Source of the DNA: a virus
IMG/VR virus record: IMGVR_UViG_3300014050_000091
Location: 1 to 31,667 of that record
DNA: 31,667 bases
Strand: one strand, 5' to 3'
The position numbers were made by a program, and so were the translations under genes. Positions 1 through 8,233 of the stretch are shown here, piece after piece (position 1 is the first letter of the stretch; every line of letters begins with the position of its first letter). The notes beneath the pieces are model-generated. The model ran no database searches and was not told the origin of the DNA. It saw nothing but the letters and a program-made list of their open reading frames with translations.

Positions 1-1
1 T

Positions 2-199
2 CCTTTGGACATCGGAATTATCCGCGACTCATCTCTAGTCGGAACTAACGACTACAAGATGTTCGTTGAAACATTCGAGAACGTAGCATTCGTTGGTATC
101 GAGTCTCTCGCTATCACATCTACCATCTCTGTCAACGGTGTGGCTGCTGCCCTTCGTGACACAACTGGTGGAGCATCTGCTGCGGCTATTGAGTACTAA
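2..199 (+). CDS. Major capsid protein, C-terminal end (partial)
   Basis: The reading frame is open from the window edge to a TAA at 197-199, so only about the last 65 residues are present; the TTG at position 5 is almost certainly internal. The visible part contains 'YKMFVETFENVAFVGIESL' followed by a short Ala/Thr/Gly-rich end, which resembles the C-terminal strand region of HK97-fold capsid proteins of actinophages. Its place directly upstream of head, neck and tail genes supports capsid. The family call is from pattern memory on a fragment, so a different head protein cannot be excluded. Confidence 0.6.
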   Translation, partial: PLDIGIIRDSSLVGTNDYKMFVETFENVAFVGIESLAITSTISVNGVAAALRDTTGGASAAAIEY

Positions 200-259
200 G
201 CCGTACCCAGTAAGTAGAAGTTAATAACCTAGGCAACGCTCAGAAAGTCGGAGGAAAAA

Positions 260-1141
260 GTGGCATTTGAAGGAGTTTTTGAATCTCCCAAATTGGTACC
301 TGCACCTTGCGGACTTCTGAGCGTTGCCGACGTTATGACACACAGCGCTCGCTCTACAGATGAGCGTTGGGTTCGTGGTTTTTCTCAGAAGTTTCATTCT
401 TATGCAACAACTCGTATTCTCACAGAGAATGACGAATCAGTATCAAACGGAACTCTATTTGATGGAACAAGCAGTATTCAGTATGTTGACTACCGACCTT
501 TCTTCGTTGAATCAGAAGTATTCCGTAGTGCTCTAGGCGTTCTTGGTGAAGACCGTTTTAGTGAAGCCCTAGAGAAACTAGAAGCAGCAACCCAAAAAGC
601 AGTTGAACGTGAACTCTGGGTTGGAAGCGCTGCACAAGCGGCTTCAAATACAAATTTATATTTGACTAAGAGCGGAGCAGCAACAATTCCTGTTGCTGGT
701 GCATATAGTGCATCTGACGCTCTATTCCACTTAGAACAAGCCATTGCTGAGTCACCAACAGGTGCATCAGCAGTTATTCATATGACAAGAGATGTTGCTT
801 CAATTCTTGGAGCAAAACTTGTTTATATCCCAGGAGCAGATTCTAAGCCTGGAAAGGTAATGACACGCCTTGGAACAGATGTTGTTATTGGTTCTGGTTA
901 TACAGGAAGCGGACCAGTAGGAAACGCAAATGCAACAACATCTCTGACAAATCGTTGGATGTTTGCGACAGGGCAAGTACAGGTACATCTAAGCAAGTCA
1001 GAGATTGTCAACGACAGTTTCGCTCAAGGTATCAATGCTAGAATTAACGACATGATTATCAAAGCGGTTCGTGCTGCTGCGGTGACATTTGACCCATCAA
1101 TTCATTTTGCAATGCGGGTAGCAGTACCTGCGTTAGCATAG
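260..1141 (+). CDS. Capsid-adjacent structural protein of actinophage type
   Basis: This 293-residue protein starts with GTG at 260, chosen because GGAGG at 250-254 lies five bases upstream. It begins 'MAFEGVFESPKLVPAPCGLLS' and contains 'EKLEAATQKAVERELWVG' and 'VIHMTRDVASILGAKLVY'. Proteins of this shape (an N-terminal PxGLL element, a helix before an ExELW motif, then 'HMTR' and 'LGTDVVIGSGY' segments) commonly sit directly after the major capsid gene in actinophages. They are usually left as hypothetical or called capsid proteins. No signal peptide or membrane segment is seen. A second capsid-fold subunit, a capsid vertex or decoration protein is possible; the exact role is not shown by the sequence. 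Confidence 0.55.
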   Translation: MAFEGVFESPKLVPAPCGLLSVADVMTHSARSTDERWVRGFSQKFHSYATTRILTENDESVSNGTLFDGTSSIQYVDYRPFFVESEVFRSALGVLGEDRFSEALEKLEAATQKAVERELWVGSAAQAASNTNLYLTKSGAATIPVAGAYSASDALFHLEQAIAESPTGASAVIHMTRDVASILGAKLVYIPGADSKPGKVMTRLGTDVVIGSGYTGSGPVGNANATTSLTNRWMFATGQVQVHLSKSEIVNDSFAQGINARINDMIIKAVRAAAVTFDPSIHFAMRVAVPALA

Positions 1142-1168
1142 TAAAACAAACAATAAGGAGATACAGGA

Positions 1169-2215
1169 ATGGCCACTCAGGACTACGCGGCTAGCGTCCA
1201 AGGCGTGGCGATTCGAGTCACACGACTCGACGCCTCTGGTAACTTGCTCACTAACGATGGTGACAGTTACACAACCTCGGCGTTTATGCGAGCATCATTT
1301 ACACCAGAGTACGAAGAAGGCGACGAGATTGTTGAAAAGGTAGCCGACGGAACTATTGGTGTTTCATATAAGGCTCCAGATACGCTCAAGCGCATCACAA
1401 TGGAATTGGCTATTACTGAGCCAGACCCAGAACTAACAGCACTTCTTTCTGGAGGTTTGTTACTTCGCAAGAACTTTGGAACTCTCGGAACACCAGCAAA
1501 TAAGAGCATCGGTTGGGCCGCACCAGCCGTTGGCGATAACCCAGCAGGTAATGGTGTTGCGCTAGAAGTTTGGTCATTTGCAGTAAAGGACGGAAAGCGT
1601 TCTGCTTCTCTTCCATACTTCTACTGGGTATTCCCATACGTCAAGTTGCGTCAATCAGGTGACCGTGTAATTGAAAACGGATTACTTGCTAACACATTTG
1701 AAGGTTATGGACTCGGTAACTCACTATTTGGTATCGGACCTGATGGCCGTTGGGAATACCCAGCAGCAACAGACCGTCCATACTCATACGCTCGTGCTTC
1801 ATGGGCTCCAACAGGTCTAAAGGGCTTCTACGACTGGTTCGATAACAAGACAGCAGTTGTTAACAACAAGTCTCTTACAACTAACGTTGCAAGCCTTACA
1901 ACAGCATCAGCACACGGATTCTCTACTGGACAGACAGTTGTTGTCGCTAACGTAGATTCTACTTTCAATGGTACATACACAATCACAGGAACTCCTGCTG
2001 CAAATGTATTTACTTATGCAAAGACAGCAACAAACGTTACATCAACTGCTGTAAGCCCAACAGGAACAGCAACACGCCAGCGTGGATACACAACTGTTAC
2101 AGATTACGCATACCAGTCATCAACAACTGGATATAACGTACCTGGAAGCAAGGATTACAACGCTGACCTTCCTCTTGACTTCATCATTGCGTCAAATCAG
2201 GACCCTGTAGCGTAA
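1169..2215 (+). CDS. Major tail tube protein with inserted beta module
   Basis: This 348-residue protein starts at ATG 1169 with AAGGAG about ten bases upstream. Residues 1-225 look like the actinophage major tail protein: 'ASFTPEYEEGDEIVEKVADG', 'ITMELAITEPDPELTALLSG', and 'FYWVFPYVKLRQSGDRVIEN'. Such proteins stack as rings to form the tail tube and surround the tape measure protein. Residues about 233-306 are an extra module with the core 'LTTASAHGFSTGQTVVV', shared with two downstream tail proteins; it is probably displayed on the tube surface. The gene lies before the neck genes rather than just before the chaperone, which is an unusual order. A large hairpin follows it. Confidence 0.7.
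   Translation: MATQDYAASVQGVAIRVTRLDASGNLLTNDGDSYTTSAFMRASFTPEYEEGDEIVEKVADGTIGVSYKAPDTLKRITMELAITEPDPELTALLSGGLLLRKNFGTLGTPANKSIGWAAPAVGDNPAGNGVALEVWSFAVKDGKRSASLPYFYWVFPYVKLRQSGDRVIENGLLANTFEGYGLGNSLFGIGPDGRWEYPAATDRPYSYARASWAPTGLKGFYDWFDNKTAVVNNKSLTTNVASLTTASAHGFSTGQTVVVANVDSTFNGTYTITGTPAANVFTYAKTATNVTSTAVSPTGTATRQRGYTTVTDYAYQSSTTGYNVPGSKDYNADLPLDFIIASNQDPVA
1867..2088 (+). other. Beta module copy 1 (in tail tube protein)
   Basis: The encoded segment runs from 'KSLTTNVASLTTASAHGF' through 'VVVANVDSTFNGTYTI' to 'NVFTYAKTATNV'. The same pattern (N-x-A-x-L-T-T, then AHG, then G-x-x-V, then a (D/N)G-x-Y/H step, then TFTY) occurs in the proteins at 8233 and 9404. From memory, similar phage modules are often labelled as FCCH-like in automatic annotation. 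Confidence 0.75.
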
Positions 2216-2227
2216 TAATTTATAGGG

Positions 2228-2279
2228 AGGCGGGCGACATTCCAGTCGTGTCATTAGTACACAATGGGGTCGTCCGCCT
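2228..2279 (+). terminator. Large GC-rich stem-loop after the tail tube gene
   Basis: Bases 2228-2238 (AGGCGGGCGAC) pair with 2269-2279 (GTCGTCCGCCT), giving 11 pairs including one G-U. Inside, CCA at 2242-2244 can pair with TGG at 2265-2267, and GTGT at 2248-2251 with ACAC at 2259-2262. The downstream strand is T-rich (TTCATTCTT) but has no clean T run. It could be a partial terminator or an mRNA-stabilising 3' structure after a highly expressed gene. The pairing is directly visible; the function is inferred. Confidence 0.5.
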
Positions 2280-2301
2280 TCATTCTTAAGATAGGAAAAC
2301 T

Positions 2302-3441
2302 ATGAGCAATTTATGGACAAACGTAGAAGACCTAGGTAACTACGCCAACTCAGAACATTCCTATGATGCTGTCAAGACTGCTTCATATCTTTTGTGGGCA
2401 ATGTCTGGTCGTAAATACAGCGGAACATCAACTGTTACAGAGCGTTATATCTCTGCTTTTGACCCATATCTTCGTGTGGGCGCTTCAACAATGAACTACA
2501 CCCCTGTACTTGTAAATGGTCAGGTTGAGAATATGCGTGTCAATGCATATGGACGATACAACGATACGGACTTTGCTGGAGATGGAACATCTTCTAACTC
2601 TCGTTTACGCCTTCGTGGCCGTAAGGTAGTAAAGATTCATACAGTTCGTGATATCAAGGGCAACATTGTTGACCCAACAAAGTATTACCTAATTGAGCAC
2701 TCTGTATTGCTTGGCTCTCCTGGAGCAAACTGGTCACCTACTAACGTAGAAGTAACTTACACATATGGAACAGAGCCTCCTACTGCTGGAAAAATTGCAG
2801 CCCGCGCTCTAGCAATTGAACTTATTAAGTTGTATGAGAATGATGATTCTTGCGCCCTACCTCAGCGAGTAACATCTATTGCTCGTCAGGGAGTTACTTA
2901 TACAGTTCTTGACAACCAAGAATTTATTGACGACCTCAAGACAGGTCTTTATGTTGTTGACCTATTTCTAAAAACAACTAACCCTGACAAGGCTCGTGCT
3001 CGTGCTCGTGTATTTACACCTGACCAGCCTCGTGCTCGCCGTATTACTCCTAAGCCATATCTTTTCACTGAAACAGCCTTCGACCTAAAAGTTCTTCCTA
3101 CTGGAGGAACTACAGATATTTATCTTGATGAAGTAAGCGGAGACTTCCTCCTCAACGACAATGCTTGGACAGTATCACTTACTGTTTCAGATTACACAAA
3201 TACTAAAACTGTAACAATTGCTAATGGGGCTACTCTCAACCGTGCTACTGGCAAGATTACTTTGAATGCTTCCTATAATGATATTTTGTCAATTATTGGT
3301 CCTCGTGAGCCAGGAAGTTATGACATCTATTGCACACGCCCAAGTCTGGGAAATCCTGCTGTTGATGAAGTAATCAATTTAGTTACAGCAAATGTCTCTA
3401 TCCAACTCAGTACAAGAACAGAAACAATCTATACTTTCTAG
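2302..3441 (+). CDS. Head-tail adaptor (connector) protein with C-terminal beta domain
   Basis: This 379-residue protein starts at ATG 2302 with a weak AGGAA upstream. Residues 1-245 resemble the actinophage head-to-tail adaptor: an early 'ASYLLWAMSGRKYSG' helix, 'WSPTNVEVTYTYGTEPPTAG', and 'LPQRVTSIARQGVTYTVLD'. These proteins form the ring beneath the portal. Residues about 255-379 form an extra beta-rich domain ('TDIYLDEVSGDFLLNDNAW', 'IIGPREPGSYDIYCTRP') not needed in the usual adaptor; it may be an immunoglobulin-like decoration. The family call is good for the N-terminal half and tentative for the tail. Confidence 0.65.
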   Translation: MSNLWTNVEDLGNYANSEHSYDAVKTASYLLWAMSGRKYSGTSTVTERYISAFDPYLRVGASTMNYTPVLVNGQVENMRVNAYGRYNDTDFAGDGTSSNSRLRLRGRKVVKIHTVRDIKGNIVDPTKYYLIEHSVLLGSPGANWSPTNVEVTYTYGTEPPTAGKIAARALAIELIKLYENDDSCALPQRVTSIARQGVTYTVLDNQEFIDDLKTGLYVVDLFLKTTNPDKARARARVFTPDQPRARRITPKPYLFTETAFDLKVLPTGGTTDIYLDEVSGDFLLNDNAWTVSLTVSDYTNTKTVTIANGATLNRATGKITLNASYNDILSIIGPREPGSYDIYCTRPSLGNPAVDEVINLVTANVSIQLSTRTETIYTF

Positions 3442-3464
3442 TACTAATCCAAGGAGCGACATAT

Positions 3465-3974
3465 ATGAATTTCGGTATTGACAAAGCGTCTATCAGCAGT
3501 GATGCAAAAAATCTTGCTGTATTTCTACAAACAATTTTAGATAGAGTAGGCGAAAATTTTGCTAAATACTCTATGCCTCTTCCAAGCCGTCAATATTGGA
3601 CTATGGGGCAGCCAGCATTGGATTGTGAACAAGTTGTTGTATCTTTTATACAGATGTATCTAGGTGCTCCTGGAGATGAAGCAACAGCACCACGCCGTGG
3701 ACAAGACCCACGCAGCGCAACAATTAATGTTTCAGTATCACGAAAGATTCCTGTTGTAGGGACTAATGGTCGTCCTCCAGCAGCAGAAACAATTCAAGAG
3801 GCTTCAGAGATTGCTGCATATGACTCTTGGATTCTTCTTGATATTGCTGCAAATGGTTTAGATGTATGGGTTGAAACAGGTCTAGGTCTTGGAGTAATTG
3901 CAACTGTAGAAGTCCGTGACCCTGATGGTGGAATTCAGACAACAGTTCTTACACTGACAGCAGCGGTTCCGTAA
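3465..3974 (+). CDS. Neck / tail-terminator-like protein
   Basis: This 169-residue protein starts at ATG 3465 after an AAGGAG. It contains 'CEQVVVSFIQMYLGAPGD', 'RSATINVSVSRKIPVV', and 'ASEIAAYDSWILLDIAANG', and ends in a beta-rich 'GGIQTTVLTLTAAVP' segment. This pattern is common in actinophage genomes between the adaptor and the HK97 gp10-like gene, where products act in head-tail joining or tail termination. No catalytic motif is seen. It overlaps the next gene by one base (TAATG), suggesting translational coupling. Assignment to tail terminator rather than stopper rests on context. Confidence 0.5.
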   Translation: MNFGIDKASISSDAKNLAVFLQTILDRVGENFAKYSMPLPSRQYWTMGQPALDCEQVVVSFIQMYLGAPGDEATAPRRGQDPRSATINVSVSRKIPVVGTNGRPPAAETIQEASEIAAYDSWILLDIAANGLDVWVETGLGLGVIATVEVRDPDGGIQTTVLTLTAAVP

Positions 3975-4357
3975 TGGCACACGTTGTATTTAGAGAAGCA
4001 GAATACAACTTTGTATTTGAATCTCCTTCAGGACCAGTTGGAAGATATCTTGCTAAAAGAGGCGCTGTAGTTATGGTTGCAGCAAAAGCACAGGTTGGCG
4101 TAAGGACTGGCGCACTTCGTGCATCTATTCATATGCGACACTCTCGTGATGTGAGAGGTCAGTATGTTCAGATTGGTTCTCCTCTCAACTATGCTTTGCT
4201 CCACCACGAAGGAACAAAACCTCACTTGATTAAAGCAAACAGAGCAACTGTTTTGCGCTATGTCAAGAGAGGGAGGGTGATGTATGCACACGCAGTTATG
4301 CACCCTGGAACAAAACCTAATAGATATCTAAAAGATAATCTTAGGCTAGTAAAATAG
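3974..4357 (+). CDS. HK97 gp10-like neck/tail completion protein
   Basis: This small basic 127-residue protein has the typical HK97 gp10-like layout: an N-terminal helix, then 'VGVRTGALRASIHMRH', then 'YALLHHEGTKPHLI', and a final 'HPGTKPNRYLKDNL'. The 'GTxPH' and 'HPGTKP' elements are the hallmark of this family, which works in the head-tail interface of siphoviruses. The ATG overlaps the stop of the previous gene by one base. Length fits the family. Confidence 0.75.
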   Translation: MAHVVFREAEYNFVFESPSGPVGRYLAKRGAVVMVAAKAQVGVRTGALRASIHMRHSRDVRGQYVQIGSPLNYALLHHEGTKPHLIKANRATVLRYVKRGRVMYAHAVMHPGTKPNRYLKDNLRLVK

Positions 4358-4358
4358 A

Positions 4359-4378
4359 TTTACTACAAAAGTAGTAAA
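4359..4378 (+). other. Perfect 8-bp hairpin after the gp10-like gene
   Basis: TTTACTAC at 4359-4366 and GTAGTAAA at 4371-4378 are perfect inverted copies around an AAAA loop, starting just after the stop codon. There is no T run behind it, so it is a weak candidate for a terminator. It could influence mRNA decay or expression of the chaperone gene that follows. Confidence 0.5.
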
Positions 4379-4408
4379 CAAAGACACAAGATAAGGAAAA
4401 AGAAGAAG

Positions 4409-4756
4409 ATGACACCAAGATTCAAAGATTTTGGAAATGGCGGACTCGTAGAAGTTGAACCGCTATCTTTCAAACTTCACGATGAAGAGTTTCGTTGTCT
4501 TCCACAGATTCAGGGAAAAGTTCTCCTTGATATGGTGGCAGATTCGCAGGGAGAAGACAATAAGTTAGCAGCAGAACTTATTAATCGTTTCTTTGCTAAA
4601 ACTCTTGAACCAGAAAGTTTTACACGTTTTGTAAATCTCCTTGAAAGCGAAAAAATTGTCTCCGTTGATACTCTCGGTGAAATTGTTTCGTGGATGGTGG
4701 AGCAATATTCATCGCGCCCTACGTTGGGGTCACAGGACTCACAGAGTGGGCAGTAG
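4409..4756 (+). CDS. Tail assembly chaperone, short form (G-like)
   Basis: This 115-residue acidic protein starts at ATG 4409 after a purine-rich stretch with AAGGAAAAAG. It has 'FRCLPQIQGKVLLDMVADSQ' and ends 'WMVEQYSSRPTLGSQDSQSG', the usual ending of actinophage chaperone short forms (helix, EQY, RPT, then a Ser/Gly tail). These chaperones hold the tape measure during tail assembly. It lies directly before the tape measure gene and overlaps a second open frame by 67 bases, as expected for a pair made by a programmed frameshift. Confidence 0.85.
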   Translation: MTPRFKDFGNGGLVEVEPLSFKLHDEEFRCLPQIQGKVLLDMVADSQGEDNKLAAELINRFFAKTLEPESFTRFVNLLESEKIVSVDTLGEIVSWMVEQYSSRPTLGSQDSQSGQ

Positions 4757-5148
4757 ACCTCTGGCCCTACGTTAACGGCAAAGCCCTTATGAATGGCCTA
4801 CAGTTATCTTCAATGGAGGCTAGCGATATGCTAGATGTAATCCACGTTATCTTTGAGGATGACCACACAAATCTCATAAGCGCTGAGCAGATTGATGCTA
4901 AACAAAAAGTACGAAGGATTGTTTATAAAGAATTTTATAACCGAAATCCTAAATACACCAGTGATTCTTTGCGAGATAATATACCTGACAAAGTTGAAAG
5001 TGACGGATTTTTTGGAGAAGCGATGGAAGAAGAAATTACTCCATTTGACCCAGCAAATGCGCCAGTCAAGCCTTACATAGCACCAACTAACGTTGATGCT
5101 GGTGCAGGTAAACCATTTGGTAGAGATATAGATGCCCCGCTTGGGTAA
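4690..5148 (+). CDS. Tail assembly chaperone, frameshifted extension (T-like)
   Basis: This frame is open from 4681 (a stop lies at 4678-4680) to a TAA at 5146-5148 and is in the -1 frame relative to the short chaperone. There is no good ribosome site for the GTG at 4690, so it is probably read only as a fusion after a -1 slip. The best candidate site is the GGGG run at 4726-4729, where the GGG codon at 4727 can re-pair one base back; the join would read 'SSRPTLG' then 'VTGLTEWAVDLW'. The extension has 'MEASDMLDVIHVIFEDDH' and an acidic, Pro-rich end. The slip site is inferred; the two-frame arrangement is seen. Confidence 0.7.
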   Translation: MDGGAIFIAPYVGVTGLTEWAVDLWPYVNGKALMNGLQLSSMEASDMLDVIHVIFEDDHTNLISAEQIDAKQKVRRIVYKEFYNRNPKYTSDSLRDNIPDKVESDGFFGEAMEEEITPFDPANAPVKPYIAPTNVDAGAGKPFGRDIDAPLG

Positions 5149-5170
5149 AGATGTTTGGAGGTGATGGCTT

Positions 5171-8100
5171 GTGGCAGTAGTTGGTGATGCATATGTGGTG
5201 GTCCGAGCCATCACAACAAATGTAAAAAGCGACATCCAAAAAGCATTCAGTGATGTTGACAAAATTGGTCAAAAAGCAGGCCAAGATATTAATAGAGGCA
5301 TCAAGCGCGGAATGCGTGGTGGTGGCGGTAATAACAACTTTCTTAGTGGACTAAGTTCTCAGTTTGGTGGGTTCATAAAAGAATCCGAAAGAGCAAAAGA
5401 AAAGTTCACCTCTCTTACACGTTTAGGTTATTTTTTAGCACCAGCAATTGTTGGAGTTGCAGCAGCAATAGGTAACTTAGGAGCAAACCTCCTAACATTA
5501 GTTGGTATTGCTGGTGCCTCACTACCAGCCTTGGCTGGACTTGGAACTGCATTATTTGGCTTAGGTCAAGTGGCACTTACATTAGGTGTTGCATTTCGTG
5601 GAGTATCTGCTGCTATCTCTGCTGGAATTAAAGCGCAGACAAAGACAGCATCTCAAGCAAGAGAAATTGCAAAAGCAGAGTTAGCGCTCAAGCGTGCAAA
5701 AGAAGATTTAGCAATTCTTGAGGAAGATGCAGCGTATCGCTCAATTAAATCACTCAAGGCAATTTCAGATGCTCAGCGAGAACTTAATTTAGAGCGTGAA
5801 AAAGCAAGAGAACAGTTACAGCAACTTGCATTTGATTCAGAAGATGCAGCAATTAATGAACAAAAGGCTGCTCTTGAGTTAGAGAAGGCTCGTGAAACTC
5901 TTGCTCGTGTTTCAGACCTTCCACCAAATTCTCGTGCTCGTAAAGAAGCAGAACTTGCTTTTGCCGAAGCAGACCTTAACTATCGCCGTGCAATAGATAA
6001 AAATAATGACCTTAAGAAAACAGAAGCCAAAAATGCTGCAATGGGTGACGGCTCTATAAAGGCTCAGGTTGAGGGTCAACAAAGTGTTATTGATGCTGTA
6101 AATGCTGTATCAGATGCTCAGCACGATGCTTATGTACAAAATCGTGATGATACAAAGGCTATTCAGCGAGCAAGAGAAGATATTGCTCAGCAGGAAAAGG
6201 ATTTAGATTATCTAAAGAAGGGTGGCGCTGCTGCTGATGCCTATGCAGATGCACTCAATAAATTATCAAAGTCTGCTCAGGAGTTTGTAAAATACATTGT
6301 AAGTCTTAAGGGTGTAGTGAAAGACCTACAAGAGGCTGCTGGAAAAGAATTCTTCCCGCTTCTACAGAAGGCTATTCAAAATCTTATTGACAACCTTCTT
6401 CCAACAATCAAGCCTCTTCTTACAGAGACAGGCCGTGTTCTTGGCGAGTTTGCTCTAAAACTATCTAAAGCATTTACTACACCAGAAAACCTCAAGCGTC
6501 TTGAGGCCATCTGGAAATCAAATAATATTTCATTGACTAATTTGGGCGATGCTGCTTCTAATTTAGTTACTGTCTTTATGATTCTATTCAAGGCAGCATC
6601 TCCTCTTGTTGAAGAATTTACTAAATATCTTGCAGTGCTTACTGGAAGTTGGAAAAAGACTTTAGAACTTCAAGAGGCAAATGGAGAACTTGCTAAGAAG
6701 TTTGAGATTGCTCGTGGAATTCTTAAAGACCTTGGAACAATTTTTGGCAATGTATTTGGTGGTCTTGGTAATATTATCAAAAATGTTACTGGTCCAGGTT
6801 CAGGTGGTCAGATTCTTCTTGACTACCTCAAGGATGTAACTGGCTCTTTTAGGAACCTAGAAAAAATTGATGGTAAGCCTCTCAAAGAATTCTTTGTTGG
6901 CGCTGCTGAGAATGGAAAAGAACTTCTCGGACTACTAGGAAAAATTGTCGGTGCACTTATTGGCCTTGCTGACGACCCTGGTGTCGGTGAGTTCTTCAAA
7001 ATTCTTAAGGGCGCTGTTGGAGACCTCGCTGCTATTGGTGGCAATCTAACTGCATCACTGCCGTCTTTTGGAACATTTGTTGCAAAACTTGTTGAATTTA
7101 CAAAGATTGTTACTGACAGTGGAACCATCAAAATCTTTTTTGATGTTTTATCTGCTGCTTTACAGAAAGTAATTGATTTCTTAAAAACAGACCTTGGTCA
7201 AAAAATTCTTGACATAACAAATAGAATTCTTCCATTTGTTGCTGCATTTGCTCTTATTGGAGAACAAGTTTTGTTCTTCTTCCAAGTGATTGTTGGTGCT
7301 ATTGCTGGTCCTATTAAAGCAGTTGCAAGTCTTGTTGAAGGCTGGGGTGCATTATCAGCAATTTTTGCTGAAGCAGGTCTCGCACTAGGACCTGTACTTG
7401 CAGTTTTTGCTGCTGTAGTTGCATCCCTAATCTTGATGTGGCAAAACAGTGAACTATTTAGAAATGCAGTAAAAGATTTAGTAGTTGGTGTTGGTACTGC
7501 TCTATATGACGCTTTTAAGAAAATATTTGACGCCCTAAGTATGCTTAAGCCTTTCTGGGAAGGCTTCAAGAATATATTTGGAATTATTGGAGACGCTATG
7601 GCTCCATTTATAATTATTATAAAAACAGTACTTGTTGTTGCTATAAATCTTATTGCAACCGCTATAGCAAGCGTAATTAAGGCTGTAGCACTTCTTGGTC
7701 CAGCATTTGAACTTGCTGTAAAAATAATTAGACCAATATTTGGTATTTTGGCAGGTCTTGCTACAGAATTTGCAAAGGGAATTAGTTTTATATTTGTTGG
7801 TCTATCAAAACTTATTGGTGGAGTATTTGATGGAGTTATTGGCGCAGTAAAGTTTGTTCTCAATGGCTTGATTGATTTATATAACAAAACTTTAGGAAAA
7901 CTGAATTTCAAACTTCCAGGGTTCTTGGGCGGAGGAACTCTTGGCTTCCCACAGATAACTAAACTTGCTCAGGGTGGAGTTGTTCAACCAACACCAGGTG
8001 GAATGATTGCTCAGATTGCTGAAGCAGGTCGTCCAGAGCGTGTAGAACCTCTTGATTCACAAGGACTATCGGTTCGTGACCGAGCAATTATTGCTGAACT

Positions 8101-8233
8101 ATCAGCAAAATCTGGTGGAACTGGTAATGCAATTAGTATTACTGTCAACCCTGCTCCTGGTATGAATGAGCGTGAACTTGCAGCAATTGTTTCTAGAGAA
8201 CTTTCCTATCAGTTGCGTAGAGGGGCCGCATAA
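5171..8233 (+). CDS. Tape measure protein
   Basis: This is a 1020-residue protein starting at GTG 5171, with GGAGG at 5157-5161. Residues about 86-155 are a long hydrophobic segment, about 160-375 are rich in coiled coil (repeated 'ELALKRAKEDLAILEED'-like heptads), and about 680-900 are strongly hydrophobic again. The C-terminus 'AEAGRPERVEPLD' is typical of siphovirus tape measures. The protein sets tail length and is ejected with DNA; at about 0.15 nm per residue the tail would be near 150 nm (inference). It follows the chaperone pair. No lysozyme or peptidase motif was seen in it. Confidence 0.93.
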   Translation: MAVVGDAYVVVRAITTNVKSDIQKAFSDVDKIGQKAGQDINRGIKRGMRGGGGNNNFLSGLSSQFGGFIKESERAKEKFTSLTRLGYFLAPAIVGVAAAIGNLGANLLTLVGIAGASLPALAGLGTALFGLGQVALTLGVAFRGVSAAISAGIKAQTKTASQAREIAKAELALKRAKEDLAILEEDAAYRSIKSLKAISDAQRELNLEREKAREQLQQLAFDSEDAAINEQKAALELEKARETLARVSDLPPNSRARKEAELAFAEADLNYRRAIDKNNDLKKTEAKNAAMGDGSIKAQVEGQQSVIDAVNAVSDAQHDAYVQNRDDTKAIQRAREDIAQQEKDLDYLKKGGAAADAYADALNKLSKSAQEFVKYIVSLKGVVKDLQEAAGKEFFPLLQKAIQNLIDNLLPTIKPLLTETGRVLGEFALKLSKAFTTPENLKRLEAIWKSNNISLTNLGDAASNLVTVFMILFKAASPLVEEFTKYLAVLTGSWKKTLELQEANGELAKKFEIARGILKDLGTIFGNVFGGLGNIIKNVTGPGSGGQILLDYLKDVTGSFRNLEKIDGKPLKEFFVGAAENGKELLGLLGKIVGALIGLADDPGVGEFFKILKGAVGDLAAIGGNLTASLPSFGTFVAKLVEFTKIVTDSGTIKIFFDVLSAALQKVIDFLKTDLGQKILDITNRILPFVAAFALIGEQVLFFFQVIVGAIAGPIKAVASLVEGWGALSAIFAEAGLALGPVLAVFAAVVASLILMWQNSELFRNAVKDLVVGVGTALYDAFKKIFDALSMLKPFWEGFKNIFGIIGDAMAPFIIIIKTVLVVAINLIATAIASVIKAVALLGPAFELAVKIIRPIFGILAGLATEFAKGISFIFVGLSKLIGGVFDGVIGAVKFVLNGLIDLYNKTLGKLNFKLPGFLGGGTLGFPQITKLAQGGVVQPTPGGMIAQIAEAGRPERVEPLDSQGLSVRDRAIIAELSAKSGGTGNAISITVNPAPGMNERELAAIVSRELSYQLRRGAA

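Noticed and set aside
3439-3446. TAGTACTA palindrome at the end of the adaptor gene
   Set aside because: Eight bases is expected by chance in AT-rich DNA, and it overlaps the stop codon without further structure.
4690-4692. GTG as an independent start of the T-like chaperone
   Set aside because: No ribosome site upstream, and the frame relation to the short chaperone fits a -1 frameshift, as is usual for this gene pair.
7198-7911. A 237-codon open frame on the minus strand inside the tape measure gene
   Set aside because: It lies fully antisense to a well-supported gene and its composition mirrors the hydrophobic codons of the tape measure; no ribosome site or family pattern.
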